Shown here: piece after piece, positions 5,936-6,950 of the stretch
Layout of the letters: each line of letters begins with the position of its first letter
Numbering within the stretch: position 1 is the first letter of the stretch
NCBI GenBank assembly: GCA_964435725.1
Contig: CAYTAJ010000106.1
Location: 1 to 6,950, forward strand
Length of the DNA: 6,950 nucleotides
Direction of reading: 5' to 3'
From: Litorimonas sp964435725
GTDB taxonomy: Bacteria; Pseudomonadota; Alphaproteobacteria; Caulobacterales; Maricaulaceae
Program-made: the position numbers and the translations under genes
The notes under the pieces: model-generated
Told to the model about the DNA's origin: nothing
Database searches by the model: none
Seen by the model: only the letters and a program-made list of their open reading frames with translations

Positions 5936-5968
5936 GCAAGACCCTCTCGCCTTTTTCAAAAGGCTTGC
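5936..5968 (+). other. Inverted repeat just upstream of the phoH start
   Basis: GCCTTTT (5949-5955) and AAAAGGC (5958-5964) form a perfect 7-bp arm pair with only TC between. An outer GCAA (5936-5939) can pair with TTGC (5965-5968) across a bulge. The structure ends four bases before the phoH Shine-Dalgarno GGAAGAG (5972-5978). It could be a leader hairpin or a cruciform/operator site. The 2-nt loop means the innermost pairs must open in RNA. Confidence 0.35.
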
Positions 5969-5971
5969 TAT

Positions 5972-5978
5972 GGAAGAG
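5972..5978 (+). promoter_or_regulatory. phoH: Ribosome binding site deciding the phoH start
   Basis: GGAAGAG ends one base before the ATG at 5980; its GGAA core is four bases away. It supports initiation at 5980 rather than at the in-frame TTG at 5965, which lies inside the upstream inverted repeat. Confidence 0.55.
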
Positions 5979-5979
5979 T

Positions 5980-6933
5980 ATGAGCAAACAAACAGACATT
6001 CTTGAATTTAATGATGCAGATTTGGTGCGGCGCCTTTGTGGGCCCAATCATGCCAATCTGGCTCTAATAGAAGAAGCCTTTGGCGTATATATCGAGGCGC
6101 CCGGATCTTCCGTTCATGTAAATGGTGATACACCCAGTCGGGCGCGCTCTGGCGAACTCATCAAAGAAATTTATCAGCGTTTGGAACGAGGCTGGCCTTG
6201 CGGGCCGTCTGATATTCGCGCCCTTATTCGCGCTATGGGCAAAGGAAAAGTCAAAGCCGCCAGCGTCGAAGCGATTATTCCCTTTCCACGGCGCAGCCCA
6301 ATTGTCCCGAAAACACCCCGTCAGGAAAAATTTATTCACGCCATGCGCGATGATACTATTATTTTTGGTGTTGGCCCTGCGGGTACGGGTAAGACTTTTT
6401 TGGCAACCGCCTATGGCGCCTCTCTTTTGGCGCGGGGCGAAGTCGCGCGGTTTATTGCGTGTCGCCCCGCCGTAGAAGCCGGGGAGCGTCTTGGTTTTCT
6501 CCCGGGGGACCTCAATGAAAAAGTCGATCCTTACATGCAACCGATTTGGGATGCGCTGCATATGGTTTTGGGGCGAGACGAAGTCGATCGTCGTAAAGCT
6601 GCTGGCGATATTGAAGTAGCCCCTCTCGCCTTTATGAGAGGCCGGACACTGTCTGATGCATTTGTTGTGATTGATGAAGCGCAGAACGCGACCATCCCCC
6701 AGATGAAAATGGTCTTAACGCGCTTAGGCGAGAGAGCGAAATATGCCGTGACCGGCGACCCAAGCCAGTCTGATTTACCGCATGGTCAAACCTCGGGCCT
6801 CGCGCATGCCCTTTCCATCTTAGACAATATTAAAGGCATTACGCAGGTAAAGTTTCTGGCCTCAGACGTTGTGCGTCACCCCCTTGTTGGGAAAATCGTC
6901 AATGCCTATGAGAAAGACGCCAAAGACTCATAA
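5980..6933 (+). CDS. phoH: PhoH family NTPase (YbeZ type)
   Basis: 317 residues, cytoplasmic. Seen: an N-terminal KH-like part (LEFNDADLVRRLCGPNHANLALIEEAFGV), then a linker and TPRQEKFIHAM before the P-loop GPAGTGKT (132-139). A Walker B strand FVVIDEAQN lies at 228-236, with ATIPQMKMVLTRLG, TGDPSQ and a C-terminal DVVRHPLV. Established: these are the signatures of PhoH/YbeZ ATPases, which are functionally linked to the endoribonuclease YbeY and RNA/ribosome quality control. The reaction in vivo is not fully settled and the phosphate-starvation name comes from E. coli. Start choice: the frame opens at a TTG (5965), but the ATG at 5980 follows GGAAGAG (5972-5978) and gives the usual alphaproteobacterial N terminus. 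Length is normal. The 17 bases left after the stop are too few to show whether ybeY follows, as expected. It is separated from miaB by five unrelated genes. Confidence 0.96.
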   Translation: MSKQTDILEFNDADLVRRLCGPNHANLALIEEAFGVYIEAPGSSVHVNGDTPSRARSGELIKEIYQRLERGWPCGPSDIRALIRAMGKGKVKAASVEAIIPFPRRSPIVPKTPRQEKFIHAMRDDTIIFGVGPAGTGKTFLATAYGASLLARGEVARFIACRPAVEAGERLGFLPGDLNEKVDPYMQPIWDALHMVLGRDEVDRRKAAGDIEVAPLAFMRGRTLSDAFVVIDEAQNATIPQMKMVLTRLGERAKYAVTGDPSQSDLPHGQTSGLAHALSILDNIKGITQVKFLASDVVRHPLVGKIVNAYEKDAKDS

Positions 6934-6950
6934 ACGTACACGCTTCCCCC

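Noticed and set aside
6064..6561. A 165-codon minus-strand frame and a 117-codon plus-strand frame inside phoH
   Set aside because: Both are shadows of phoH, whose Walker motifs are intact; neither has a credible start or known motif.

Overview
The window looks like chromosomal DNA from an alphaproteobacterium. The MiaB and PhoH proteins are of alphaproteobacterial type, and the moderate base composition with several exported proteins of unknown function would fit a marine, stalked-type lineage such as Maricaulales/Hyphomonadaceae. That placement is inference from protein flavour only; I could run no search. I see no tRNA, rRNA, CRISPR array, insertion sequence or phage structural gene.

Layout, left to right. 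Positions 1-116 (-) hold the first 38 codons of a metallophosphoesterase of the LpxH-like family, cut by the window edge. At 167-763 (-) lies an AT-rich gene for a secreted six-cysteine protein that looks like a bacterial NTR/TIMP-like domain. A short divergent promoter region (764-859) leads into miaB (860-2269, +), the tRNA methylthiotransferase. A small exported two-cysteine protein (2283-2630, +) follows, with its ribosome binding site overlapping the miaB stop. Convergent to it is a two-gene leftward unit: a VOC/glyoxalase-fold protein (3362-3733, -) and then a protein of an uncharacterised family, probably DUF6065 (2639-3352, -). To the right of a divergent control region (3734-3860), which holds a perfect tandem 13-bp repeat and two back-to-back TATAAT boxes, is an NTF2/SnoaL-like lipoprotein (3861-4394, +). 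A 476-residue secreted protein of unknown function (4410-5840, -) converges on it. It carries two copies of an LLAG[V/I]RGD motif. The window closes with phoH (5980-6933, +), an NTPase of the YbeZ type.

How the genes relate. miaB and phoH belong to a housekeeping cluster for tRNA modification and ribosome/RNA metabolism (miaB-phoH-ybeY-corC-lnt in many Alphaproteobacteria). Here they are about 3.7 kb apart, separated by five genes in mixed orientation, four of them poorly known. That intervening block, plus the AT-rich gene left of miaB, is the accessory part. I see no convincing defence system, toxin-antitoxin pair or other multi-gene machine in it. The best second-look items are the repeated peptide motif in the 476-residue protein, the tandem repeat upstream of the VOC gene, the NTR/TIMP-like protein, and the hairpin that carries the stop codons of two convergent genes.
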